DNA from: Azospirillum rugosum | Lineage (GTDB): Bacteria; Pseudomonadota; Alphaproteobacteria; Azospirillales; Azospirillaceae | Assembly (NCBI RefSeq): GCF_017876155.1 | Contig: NZ_JAGINP010000007.1 | Span: 62,001-126,000, forward strand | DNA: 64,000 nucleotides | Reading direction: 5' to 3' | Shown here: in pieces, positions 19,249-27,069 of the stretch | How positions within the stretch are numbered: the stretch's first letter is position 1 | Layout: each line of letters opens with the position of its first letter | The notes under the pieces: generated by a model | Told to the model about the DNA's origin: nothing | Seen by the model: only the letters and a program-made list of their open reading frames with translations | Database searches by the model: none | Translations under genes and position numbers: made by a program

Positions 19249-19902
19249 ATGCTGCTCGATACGCAATCGCTTGTTGCCGAGCTTCCGGTTGTTGCGCCGA
19301 ACCGCGCGACGCCACCCGCCACCCCCCGCCATCCCCCCCAGTGGACCATGGACATCACCGTCGACACCGGCGCGGATCTGTGGGTTTTCGGCTACGGATC
19401 CCTGATGTGGAACCCCGGCTTCCCGTTCCTGGAAAGCCAGCCCGCGGTCATCGGCGGTTACCACCGGCGCTTCTGCGTCTCCTCCCACCGCTACCGCGGC
19501 ACGCCGGAACGGCCGGGGCTGGTGCTGGGGCTGGACCGCGGCGGCTCCTGCCGGGGCCTCGCCTTCCGCGTGGCGTCGGAGCATGTGCCCGCGACCCTGG
19601 ATTACCTGTGGGAGCGGGAGATGATCAACCGCGTCTATCGGCCCAAGATGGTGCCGGTGCGGCTGGGCGGCGGCCGGGGGCCGGTGAGTGCCTGCACCTT
19701 CGTGGTGGACCGCCGGCATTGCCAGTATTGCGGCTGCCTCGACGAATCCACCATGGCCGACCGCATCGCCGGCTGCCGCGGCGAGCGCGGGCCGAACCTG
19801 GACTATCTCGCCAACACCGTCGCGCATCTGGAAGAACTGGGCATCCGGGACAAGAGCCTGTCCAGCCTGCTCGCCGCAGTGAAGCGCCGCATAAACCCTT
19901 AG
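19249..19902 (+). CDS. chaC: Gamma-glutamylcyclotransferase, ChaC family
   Basis: 217 residues. ChaC-type enzymes cleave glutathione to 5-oxoproline and Cys-Gly in the cytoplasm. The substrate loop WVFGYGSLMWNPGF begins at residue 44, and the catalytic Glu is expected in YLWEREM. Core length is normal for the family. The ATG at 19249 adds a 33-residue Pro-rich leader before the second in-frame ATG at 19348, which starts five to ten residues before the domain; the shorter form (184 residues) may be the real protein. A palindromic repeat begins 5 bp after the stop. Confidence 0.88.
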   Translation: MLLDTQSLVAELPVVAPNRATPPATPRHPPQWTMDITVDTGADLWVFGYGSLMWNPGFPFLESQPAVIGGYHRRFCVSSHRYRGTPERPGLVLGLDRGGSCRGLAFRVASEHVPATLDYLWEREMINRVYRPKMVPVRLGGGRGPVSACTFVVDRRHCQYCGCLDESTMADRIAGCRGERGPNLDYLANTVAHLEELGIRDKSLSSLLAAVKRRINP

Positions 19903-19906
19903 ATCC

Positions 19907-19990
19907 GTAGGTTGGGTGGAGCGCAGCGCAACCCAACACCCGTTGCATCGCCGGGGATGTTGGGTTGCGCTTGCGCTCCACCCAACCTAC
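19907..19990. repeat. 84-bp palindromic dispersed repeat, copy 2
   Basis: Same outer arms (GTAGGTTGGGTGGAGC and complement) and inner arms (AACCCAACA, TGTTGGGTT) as the copy at 8300-8385, with a different loop. It fills the gap between chaC and the peptidase gene. In forward frame it reads through without stops, which falsely extends the peptidase ORF at its 5' end. Confidence 0.9.
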
Positions 19991-20034
19991 GCGGCCTGCT
20001 GGCGGTCACGCTGGCGGATCTTATATGGAAGGGC

Positions 20035-22002
20035 ATGCGACCCCTTCCGATTGTCTTTTCCATCCTCATCGCCGCCTGTGCTCTGCCCGCCTGGGCGGCG
20101 GGGCTGCACCATGACCTGGACGTCACGCTCGACCCGAAGACGCGGCGGCTGGAGGTGGTGGACCGGCTCCATCTGCCGGCGGGGGACCGGACGCTGCATC
20201 TGGCGCCCGGCCTGACGGTCGGGGAGGCGACGGCAGGCGGGCGTCCGCTCGCCGTGAACCGGAGCGGGGCGACGTTGCGGCTGGCGGTGCCGGAGGGGGC
20301 GGGGGAGGTGGTCCTGCGCTACGCCGGGACCCTGGCGCCCCTGTCCGCGGAGGCGCGCGGCGACGGACCCATGGCCGGGGAGGAGGGGGCGTATTTGCCG
20401 GCCGGGAGCGGCTGGTTTCCCTCCGCCGGAGACGAGCCGCCGACCTGGAGGCTCGCCGTGCGCGTGCCCGCCCCCTTCGTGGCGGTGGCGACCGGCCGGC
20501 TGCTGGAGGAGGCGCGCGGCGGCGACCAATACCGCGCCGTCTTCGCCGAGGACCGCGCCGTCGAGGAGCCGTCGCTCTTCGCCGGACCCTGGCAGGTGAA
20601 GGAGCGGCAGGACGGTGACCTGCGCCTGCGCACCTATTTCCACCCCGAACAGGCCGGGCTGGCCGACGATTATCTGGACCTGTCCGCCCGCACCATCGAC
20701 GAGCAGTCGCGGCGCATCGGCGCCTACCCCTTCGCCGGCTTCTCCATCCTGTCGGCGCCGCTTCCCGTGGGGCTGGGCTTTCCGGGGCTGACCTACATCG
20801 GGCGGCAGGTGCTGCCGCTGCCCTTCATCCGGGCGCAGTCGCTGCCGCACGAGATCCTGCACAACTGGTGGGGCAACGGCGTGCGGGTGGGGGAGGGCGG
20901 CAACTGGTGCGAGGGCCTGACCACCTTCATGGCCGACTACGCCGCCGCCGAATCGCGCGGGCCCGACGCGGCGCGGGCGATGCGGCTGGACTGGCTGCGC
21001 GACTACGCCGCCCTGCCGGCCGACCGCGATTCGGCGCTGACCGCCTTCCGGTCGAAGACCCACGACGCGTCGCAGATCGTCGGCTATGGCAAGGCGGCGA
21101 TGCTGTTCCAGATGCTGCGCGCGGAGATCGGGGAGAGCGCCTTCTCCGACGGCATCCGCCGCTTCTGGACCGACCACCGCTTCAAGGACGCGGGATGGAC
21201 CGACCTGCGCCGCGCCTTCGAAGGCGCGTCGGGCCGCGCCTTCGAAGGCGCGTCGGGCCGCGACCTCGGCCCCTTCTTCGAGCAGTGGCTGACCCGCGTC
21301 GGCGCGCCGACCCTGCGGCTGGCCGATGTGAAAGCGGACGGCAACGCGGTCACGCTGACCGTGCAGCAGGGCTCCCCCACCTACGCGCTGACCGTGCCGG
21401 TGGCGGTGGAGACGGCGAACGGCACGGTGTGGGACAGCGTCCGCCTCGACGGGCGGCAGGGCACCGCGACGATCCACACCGACGCTCCGCCCAAGGCGGT
21501 GTCGGTCGACCCGGCCTTCGACCTGTTCCGCCGGCTGGCCCCGGGCGAGGCGCCGCCGATCCTGCGCGACGTGACGCTCGACCACGCCGCCAACATGGTG
21601 ATCGCGGCGGACGGGGACGCGGCCCAGGCGGCCCGCGCGCTGGCGGAGCGGCTGGCCGACGGCAAGCCGCGCGTCGTGGCACCCGACCGGACGGACCCGG
21701 TGGCCCCGCTTGCCCTGATCGGCACGACGGAGGGGGTGGACCGGCTGCTCGCCCTCTACCGGCTGCCGCCGGTGCCCGACAGCCTGGAAAAGCGCGGCAC
21801 GGCGCGGGTCTGGGCCTTCCGCACGGCGCAAGGGCGCGCGGTGCTGGCCGTGGCCGGCGACGACGCGGCGGCCTTGCAGTCCCTGCTGCGCCCGCTGCCC
21901 CATTATGGCCGGCAGAGCTGGCTGGTGTTCGCCGGGACGAAGGCGGAGGACCGCGGAGTCTGGCCGGCGGGAGACAGCCCTTTGCGCCGGTCGCTCGACT
22001 GA
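20035..22002 (+). CDS. Exported M1-family (gluzincin) metallopeptidase-like protein
   Basis: 655 residues with an N-terminal signal peptide (hydrophobic core followed by PAWAAG). The zinc site HEILHNWWGNG near residue 285, with a downstream Glu in WCEGLTTFMADY, fits the HExxH-(18)-E pattern of M1 aminopeptidases. The N-terminal part is beta-rich like M1 domain I, and the C-terminal ~200 residues are not clearly assigned. A periplasmic peptidase role is inferred. ATG 20035 with GGAAGG upstream is the start; the longer frame to 19912 merely translates the palindromic repeat. A 24-bp tandem duplication lies inside the gene. Confidence 0.88.
   Translation: MRPLPIVFSILIAACALPAWAAGLHHDLDVTLDPKTRRLEVVDRLHLPAGDRTLHLAPGLTVGEATAGGRPLAVNRSGATLRLAVPEGAGEVVLRYAGTLAPLSAEARGDGPMAGEEGAYLPAGSGWFPSAGDEPPTWRLAVRVPAPFVAVATGRLLEEARGGDQYRAVFAEDRAVEEPSLFAGPWQVKERQDGDLRLRTYFHPEQAGLADDYLDLSARTIDEQSRRIGAYPFAGFSILSAPLPVGLGFPGLTYIGRQVLPLPFIRAQSLPHEILHNWWGNGVRVGEGGNWCEGLTTFMADYAAAESRGPDAARAMRLDWLRDYAALPADRDSALTAFRSKTHDASQIVGYGKAAMLFQMLRAEIGESAFSDGIRRFWTDHRFKDAGWTDLRRAFEGASGRAFEGASGRDLGPFFEQWLTRVGAPTLRLADVKADGNAVTLTVQQGSPTYALTVPVAVETANGTVWDSVRLDGRQGTATIHTDAPPKAVSVDPAFDLFRRLAPGEAPPILRDVTLDHAANMVIAADGDAAQAARALAERLADGKPRVVAPDRTDPVAPLALIGTTEGVDRLLALYRLPPVPDSLEKRGTARVWAFRTAQGRAVLAVAGDDAAALQSLLRPLPHYGRQSWLVFAGTKAEDRGVWPAGDSPLRRSLD
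21211..21258 (+). repeat. Perfect 24-bp tandem duplication inside the peptidase gene
   Basis: The 24-bp unit at 21211-21234 is repeated exactly at 21235-21258 and encodes the eight residues RAFEGASG twice in frame. Identical third positions imply a recent slippage event. Confidence 0.95.
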
Positions 22003-22101
22003 AGACTCTGGCCTTTCGCACAGTACCCATGGAGCATACCCCCGCCTTCGCTTGTTGAAGGGGAAATCGCGCGTTTCGCGCGCACCCTGCGGGAGGATGC
22101 A

Positions 22102-22743
22102 ATGTCTCGGACAGCGAAGCTTTTCCTGGGTTCCGTGATGGGGATCGGCATGGCGGCGGCGCTCGCCCTGCCGGCGGCTGCGGCGCCCGGCGACATCTAT
22201 GCGGTGAGCGGCGAGAAGGTGAACCTGCGCGCCGCCCCGTCGGACAACGCCTCGATCCGCTCGACGGTCGGACGCGGCGACGAGGTGATCGAGCTGAAGC
22301 AGGAGGGCAACTGGCTCGGCGTGCGGTCGATGCGCACGGGCGAGGAGGGCTGGGTCTTCGCCGACCTCGTGAAGCGGCGCACGCCCAGCACGCTCAGCGG
22401 TGCGTCGGCGGCGGCGTCGGACGCCGGCTTCGGCCGGATCTCGTCGGGCTTCGACGGGCTGATGGCGAACATCAACAACCAGCTCGGCTACCGCATGGCG
22501 GAGCGGGTGGAGCAGACCAACGACGGCGGCCTGCGCGTCATCCCGACCCAGGAATGGCTCTACAACACCAGCCGCGAGGCCAAGATCTACGCGGCCCTGG
22601 CGCTGTACGAGATGTGGAAGAACCACAACAACGGGCGGCCGGTGAACGTGGCGCTGGGCTCCCCCGGCTCCTCCGCCATCGCCATCGAGGACGGCAACCG
22701 CGGTCCGGAGATGGCCCTGCCGATGATGGGTGCCTCGCGGTAA
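22102..22743 (+). CDS. Exported SH3-domain protein
   Basis: 213 residues. A clear signal peptide (about residues 1-28, ending PAAAAPGD) is followed by a bacterial SH3 (SH3b) domain at about 30-90, with the hallmarks VNLRAAPSDNA and GWVFADLV. The C-terminal half (about 115-213) has no recognised domain. SH3b modules usually bind peptidoglycan or cell-wall peptides, so an envelope role is likely. GGAGG lies 6 bp before the ATG. Probably monocistronic, with an inverted repeat downstream. Confidence 0.85.
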   Translation: MSRTAKLFLGSVMGIGMAAALALPAAAAPGDIYAVSGEKVNLRAAPSDNASIRSTVGRGDEVIELKQEGNWLGVRSMRTGEEGWVFADLVKRRTPSTLSGASAAASDAGFGRISSGFDGLMANINNQLGYRMAERVEQTNDGGLRVIPTQEWLYNTSREAKIYAALALYEMWKNHNNGRPVNVALGSPGSSAIAIEDGNRGPEMALPMMGASR

Positions 22744-22762
22744 CGGCCTGATGGCGTTTGCG

Positions 22763-22898
22763 GAAGCCCCTCTCCCTTGAGGGGAGAGGGGTTGGGGTGA
22801 GGGTGACGCCAGCGGAGCTGGCCGGAAATTCATGTCCGCCCTGCCGGGCGTAACGACCCCTCATCCCAACCCTTCTCCCCCAAGGGGAGAAGGGCTTC
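22763..22898. repeat. Inverted repeat of two imperfect ~42-bp arms
   Basis: Arms at about 22763-22804 and 22857-22898 are near reverse complements. Each holds its own smaller hairpin (CCCCTCTCCC-TTGA-GGGGAGAGGGG in the first). The element lies after the SH3 gene and before the hypD promoter region and may terminate transcription from the SH3 gene. Similar C-rich elements are common intergenic repeats in alphaproteobacteria (from memory). Confidence 0.75.
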
Positions 22899-22942
22899 AT
22901 TGTTCGTGTCCCTTCCCCAAGTGTGCCCCCCGCGCGGCATTC

Positions 22943-22956
22943 TTGATCCGCATCAA
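22943..22956 (+). promoter_or_regulatory. Perfect FNR/FixK-type box upstream of hypD
   Basis: TTGATCCGCATCAA matches the TTGAT-N4-ATCAA consensus exactly and ends 59 bp before the hypD ATG. This fits low-oxygen activation of the hyp genes by an FNR or FixK protein. Core promoter elements were not identified. Confidence 0.7.
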
Positions 22957-23015
22957 CGCCCGTTCGCCCCGCGGTCGGCCAAATGCCGTCATGCGTGGGC
23001 GAACGGGCGGGGGCC

Positions 23016-24158
23016 ATGAAGTACGTCGATGAATTCCGGGACGCCGGCCTTGCCCGCGGCCTCGCCGCCGCCATCGGGCGGGAGGCGGCGACCGGACGGT
23101 CCTATCACCTGATGGAGTTCTGCGGGGGGCACACCCACGCCATCTCCCGCTACGGCATCCCGGACATGTTGCCGGCGAACGTCCGGATGATCCACGGGCC
23201 GGGCTGCCCGGTCTGCGTGCTGCCGGTGGGGCGCATCGACGACGCGATCGCGATCGCGCGCCAGCCCGGCGTGATCCTCTGCACCTATGGCGACGTGCTG
23301 CGCGTGCCGGGCTCCGGCCGGGTCAGCCTGCTGAAGGCCAAGGCGGGCGGGGCCGACGTGCGCATGGTGCTGTCCACCATGGACGCACTGCGCATCGCGG
23401 AGGAGAATCCCGGCCGCGAGGTCGTCTTCTTCGCCATCGGCTTCGAGACCACCACGCCGCCCACGGCATTGGCCATCCAGGCGGCGCAGGCCAAGGGGCT
23501 GGCCAATTTCACCGTCTTCTGCAACCACGTGCTGACCCCCTCGGCGATCCAGAACATCCTGGAAAGCCCGGAGGTGCGGGAGCTTGGGACCCTGCCGCTG
23601 GACGGCTTCATCGGGCCGGCCCACGTCTCCGTCGTCATCGGCAGCCGCCCCTACGAGTATTTCGCGGAGGAATACCGCAAGCCGGTCGTCGTCGCCGGGT
23701 TCGAGCCGCTGGACGTGCTCCAGGCCATCCTGATGCTGGTGCGGCAGGTGAACGGGGGGCGGGCGGAGGTGGAGAACCAGTTCACCCGCGCCGTGACCCG
23801 CGACGGCAACCGCAAGGCCCAGCGCCTCGTCGCCGAGGTGTTCGAGATGCGGCGCAGCTTCGAATGGCGGGGCCTCGGCACCGTTCCCTACAGCGGCCTG
23901 CGCATCAAGGAGTCCTACGCCGCCTTCGACGCGGAGCGGCGCTTCGCCGTGCCCGGCCGCTCGGTGCCCGACCACAAGGGCTGCGAGTGCGGGGCGATCC
24001 TGCGCGGGGTGAAGCGGCCCAGCGACTGCAAGCTGTTCGGCACCGTCTGCACGCCGGAGAACCCTATGGGGTCCTGCATGGTGTCGGCGGAGGGGGGCTG
24101 CGCCGCCCACTACACCTACGGGCGCTTCCGCGACCACCAGAATGCAGGGGCGGCCTGA
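23016..24158 (+). CDS. hypD: [NiFe]-hydrogenase maturation protein HypD
   Basis: 380 residues. A 4Fe-4S scaffold protein that, with HypC, assembles the Fe(CN)2CO unit of [NiFe]-hydrogenases in the cytoplasm. All family motifs are present: FCGGHTHA, GPGCPVC, GFETTTPPTA, and the C-terminal cysteine cluster CECGAIL, DCKLFGTVCTPE and GSCMVSAEG. ATG 23016 with a GGGGG stretch upstream is chosen; ATG 22983 would add eleven residues. Its stop overlaps the hypX start (TGATG). No hypC or hypE and no hydrogenase structural gene is adjacent, which is unusual since hypCDE normally cluster. Confidence 0.96.
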   Translation: MKYVDEFRDAGLARGLAAAIGREAATGRSYHLMEFCGGHTHAISRYGIPDMLPANVRMIHGPGCPVCVLPVGRIDDAIAIARQPGVILCTYGDVLRVPGSGRVSLLKAKAGGADVRMVLSTMDALRIAEENPGREVVFFAIGFETTTPPTALAIQAAQAKGLANFTVFCNHVLTPSAIQNILESPEVRELGTLPLDGFIGPAHVSVVIGSRPYEYFAEEYRKPVVVAGFEPLDVLQAILMLVRQVNGGRAEVENQFTRAVTRDGNRKAQRLVAEVFEMRRSFEWRGLGTVPYSGLRIKESYAAFDAERRFAVPGRSVPDHKGCECGAILRGVKRPSDCKLFGTVCTPENPMGSCMVSAEGGCAAHYTYGRFRDHQNAGAA

Positions 24159-25858
24159 TGCGCATCCTGATCCTCTGCCACGCCTTCAACAGCCTGACCC
24201 AGCGCCTGTATGTGGAACTGGCGGAGCGCGGGCATGCGCTGTCGCTGGAATTCGACGTCAACGACGCGGTGACGCGGGAAGCGGTCGGGCTGTTCGGACC
24301 GGACCTCGTCCTCGCCCCCTTCCTGAAGCGCGCGATCCCGGAGGACGTGTGGCGCCGCGTGCCCTGCCTCGTCGTCCATCCCGGCCCGCTCGGCGATCGC
24401 GGGCCGTCGGCGCTGGACTGGGCGGTGCTGGAGGGGGCGGAGCGCTGGGGCGTGACGCTGCTCCAGGCCAACGGAGAGATGGATGCGGGCGACGTCTGGG
24501 GTTCCGTCCCCTTCGCCATGCGCGAGGCGCCGAAGGCCAGCCTGTACCGGCACGAGGTGACGGAGGCGGCGGTCGCGGCGGTGCTCGACGCGCTGGAGCG
24601 CTTTGCGGCCGGGGGCAAGCCGACGCCCGTCGATCCTGCCGATCCTGCTGTGTTTGGCCGAGCCCGCCCGGCGATGCGGCAGGCCGACCGGGCCATTGAC
24701 TGGAGCCGCGACGACACCGCCACCGTGCTGCGCAAGATCCGCAGCGGCGACGGCATGCCCGGCGTGCGCGACCGGATCGGCGACCGCGAGGTCAGCCTGT
24801 TCGACGCCCGGCCGGAGCACAGTTTACGTGGCACACCCGGCGCCCTGGTCGCTCGCTGCGAGGGGGCGCTGTGCCGCGCTACGGTCGACGGCGCGGTGTG
24901 GATCGGCCACCTGAAGCCGTGGGACTCGGAGATATCGCTGAAGCTGCCCGCCGCGCTGGTGCTGGGCGAGGAGGCCGCGCGCCTGCCCGAGGCACCAGGC
25001 TACCGCGACCTGTGGTACGAGGAGGCAGACGGCGTCGGCTGGCTGCATTTCCCCTTCACCAACGGCGCTATGAGCGTCCGGCAATGCGAGCGGCTGCTCG
25101 CCGCCTACCAAGCGGCCTGCCGGCGCGACGTGCGGGTGATCGTGCTGGCCGGCGGCGACGATTTCTGGAGCAATGGCATCCACCTGAACGTCATCGAGGC
25201 GGCGAACAGCCCGGCCGACGAGTCCTGGCGCACCATCAACGCCATCGACGACCTCGCCCGCGCCATCCTGACCACCGGGGACAAGCTGACCGTGGCGGCG
25301 CTGGCCGGCAACGCCGGGGCCGGCGGCGTCTTCCTGGCGCTGGCCGCCGACCGCGTGTGGGCGCGCGGGGGCGTGGTGCTGAACCCGCACTACAAGGGGA
25401 TGGGCAACCTCTACGGCAGCGAATACTGGACCTACGTCCTGCCGCGCCGCGCCGGGGAAGAGCGCGCCCGCGCCGTGACCGAGGCCCGCCTGCCCATGGG
25501 CGCGCCGGAGGCGCGGCGGCTGGGTCTGCTGGACGAGGCGTTCGGGCGGGGCGTGGCCGATTTCCGGGCGGCGGTGCGGGACCGCGCCCGCGCGCTGGCC
25601 GCCGATCCGGCCTTGCCCGTGCTGCTGGAGGAGAAGCGCCGCCGCCGCGCGGAAGATGAGGCGGTGAAGCCGCTGGAGGCCTACCGGGCGGAGGAACTGG
25701 AGCGCATGCGCCTGAACTTCTACGGCTTCGACCCCAGCTACCACGTCGCGCGGTACAACTTCACCTTCAAGGTGCCGAAGTCACGCACGCCGTTGTACTT
25801 GGCGCGGCACAGGATTCTGGCCCCTTCCTGGCCCTCTCCCGCGCAGCGGGGGAGATAG
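24158..25858 (+). CDS. hypX: Hydrogenase maturation factor HypX (CO-ligand synthesis)
   Basis: 566-residue two-domain protein. Residues 1-240 resemble formyl-tetrahydrofolate transferases/hydrolases (HPGPLGDRGPSALDWA with the catalytic His/Asp region). Residues 285-520 resemble the enoyl-CoA hydratase/isomerase fold. HypX makes the active-site CO ligand from N10-formyl-THF via formyl-CoA, allowing hydrogenase maturation in air. The start overlaps the hypD stop, so the two are coupled. After the usual end of the family (YHVARYNFTFKVPKS) the frame runs about 25 residues further and stops inside a C-rich repeat, so the natural 3' end may have been altered. Confidence 0.93.
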   Translation: MRILILCHAFNSLTQRLYVELAERGHALSLEFDVNDAVTREAVGLFGPDLVLAPFLKRAIPEDVWRRVPCLVVHPGPLGDRGPSALDWAVLEGAERWGVTLLQANGEMDAGDVWGSVPFAMREAPKASLYRHEVTEAAVAAVLDALERFAAGGKPTPVDPADPAVFGRARPAMRQADRAIDWSRDDTATVLRKIRSGDGMPGVRDRIGDREVSLFDARPEHSLRGTPGALVARCEGALCRATVDGAVWIGHLKPWDSEISLKLPAALVLGEEAARLPEAPGYRDLWYEEADGVGWLHFPFTNGAMSVRQCERLLAAYQAACRRDVRVIVLAGGDDFWSNGIHLNVIEAANSPADESWRTINAIDDLARAILTTGDKLTVAALAGNAGAGGVFLALAADRVWARGGVVLNPHYKGMGNLYGSEYWTYVLPRRAGEERARAVTEARLPMGAPEARRLGLLDEAFGRGVADFRAAVRDRARALAADPALPVLLEEKRRRRAEDEAVKPLEAYRAEELERMRLNFYGFDPSYHVARYNFTFKVPKSRTPLYLARHRILAPSWPSPAQRGR

Positions 25859-25922
25859 GGAGCCACGCGTCCGCGTGGAAGGGTGGGGGGCTTGGCCTGG
25901 AGCCATGGCCGAGATCGACCGG

Positions 25923-26024
25923 CGGCTTGCCATCCCGGCAGCCCGCCAGACCCACAGAGCGCGCCCACGGCGCCACCTGTTGGCACGCCTTCGGCGCGAC
26001 CGTCACGATCCTCGTGAATGATCC
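25923..26024 (+). repeat. ~100-bp direct repeat, left copy
   Basis: About 102 bp starting CGGCTTGCCATCCCGGCAGC and ending GTCACGATCCTCGTGAATGATCC. A 91-bp copy in the same orientation lies at 28334-28424; they differ by a few substitutions and an ~11-bp indel in the middle. The two copies bracket the low-GC stretch with the RTX and unknown genes. Confidence 0.9.
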
Positions 26025-26098
26025 AGGTGAGGATGGATTCAAACCAGAAAGAGTGGCCTTCTTGCGAAGGCACACCCTCAAAGCAGCTACAGATCCAG

Positions 26099-26761
26099 TC
26101 ACGCTGTTACGTTTTGTATATTGATCCAATCGCTAAGCCAGAAACTTGATCCGTTGACATTCAGATATTCGATACGGCCAGCGCCAAATCCGCCACCGCT
26201 ATAGAAGTTCTCGATTTCAACGAACTCAGACAGTGACCCGTCTGCCGCATCAGAATCGGTGTAAATCAGCAAGTTATTAGCGCTGTGTCCAATGACTGTT
26301 GCCGATTTAATCGTCAGCTGATTGATAATGGTCACGCCATTAACGCGAAGTGTGTCGTAATCTCCTTGAGTGTCGTAAATTTTATCTTGACCATCTGAGT
26401 TGAAATTAAATCCGTAAAAATCGTCCTTCTGCCCACCTTGCAAATAATCATTGCCAGTCTGCCCCCAGAGGACATCATTTCCTCCATCATAAGAATAGTC
26501 GCCAAGCAAAAGATCAGCGCCTGCGCCACCATATAAAGTATCATTATTATCTTCGCCAATCAGTGTGTCGTTCCCATTTTCGCCGGCGAGTAAGTCGTAA
26601 CCGTATGATCCCCAAAGTTGGTCGTCGCCAGCTCCGCCATAAAGAGAATCATTCCCAACATCACCATCAATGGTGTCATTGCCACCGTTTCCGTAAATGG
26701 CATCGGCGCTCTGCGTGCCAGTGATGTAATGTGCATTATCATCGTCTGAATAGGTCGCCAT
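26099..26761 (-). CDS. RTX-type calcium-binding repeat protein, low-GC gene
   Basis: 220 residues. The N-terminal half is a run of RTX nonapeptides (GNGGNDTIDGDVGNDSLYGG and similar, residues 10-110), which bind Ca2+. The second half (110-220) is beta-rich and ends near a typical type I secretion C-terminus. No signal peptide. GAGGATAAA before the ATG at 26761 is a good ribosome-binding site. Base composition is far more AT-rich than the surrounding genes and unlike the other RTX gene at 10649, pointing to horizontal transfer. Divergent from the unknown gene at 27070, with which it shares a 308-bp AT-rich spacer. Confidence 0.85.
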   Translation of the reverse strand: MATYSDDDNAHYITGTQSADAIYGNGGNDTIDGDVGNDSLYGGAGDDQLWGSYGYDLLAGENGNDTLIGEDNNDTLYGGAGADLLLGDYSYDGGNDVLWGQTGNDYLQGGQKDDFYGFNFNSDGQDKIYDTQGDYDTLRVNGVTIINQLTIKSATVIGHSANNLLIYTDSDAADGSLSEFVEIENFYSGGGFGAGRIEYLNVNGSSFWLSDWINIQNVTA

Positions 26762-27069
26762 TTTATCCTCGCTTTACGTATGTAGGAGTCGAGGCTAGAC
26801 CATATATCTCTAAATAAAGCATAAGTCAATACCATTTTACTAGCTAGTGACTTCCATTCTAGTGTATAAAAGTGTGTCATGCGAATGCATGATAAAGGAC
26901 AGTTTCTGTAAGTACTGCCAATCCTTAGATATCGAACTATCCATCGGGGCGAATTCTCGGCGTGCGTAACAACACTTGTTAACAGGTTTTTTAATTTGTA
27001 TGTTGCAATGTGAGTAACCATAAATCAGATGCAGTCTGAGGAATTCTCAAATAAGAGATGGGGGCAGAA
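26762..27069. other. AT-rich divergent intergenic region, 308 bp
   Basis: Separates the RTX gene (minus) from the unknown gene (plus) and must carry both promoters. It is the most AT-rich stretch of the window. The rightward promoter candidate at 26967-27004 is described separately. A GAATGCATGATAAAG segment near 26884 shows a short ATGCAT palindrome. No convincing small ORF. Confidence 0.5.
26967..27004 (+). promoter_or_regulatory. Candidate promoter with palindromic operator for the 27070 gene
   Basis: TTGTTA (26976-26981) and TATGTT (26999-27004) are separated by 17 bp, a plausible sigma-70 promoter giving a leader of roughly 60 bp. The -35 element is the right arm of a perfect palindrome TAACAA-CAC-TTGTTA (26967-26981), which would let a repressor block RNA polymerase. 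Confidence 0.4.

Noticed and set aside
22763..22898. Repeats considered as a CRISPR array
   Set aside because: There are only two arms in inverted orientation, with no regular spacers and no cas genes anywhere in the window.
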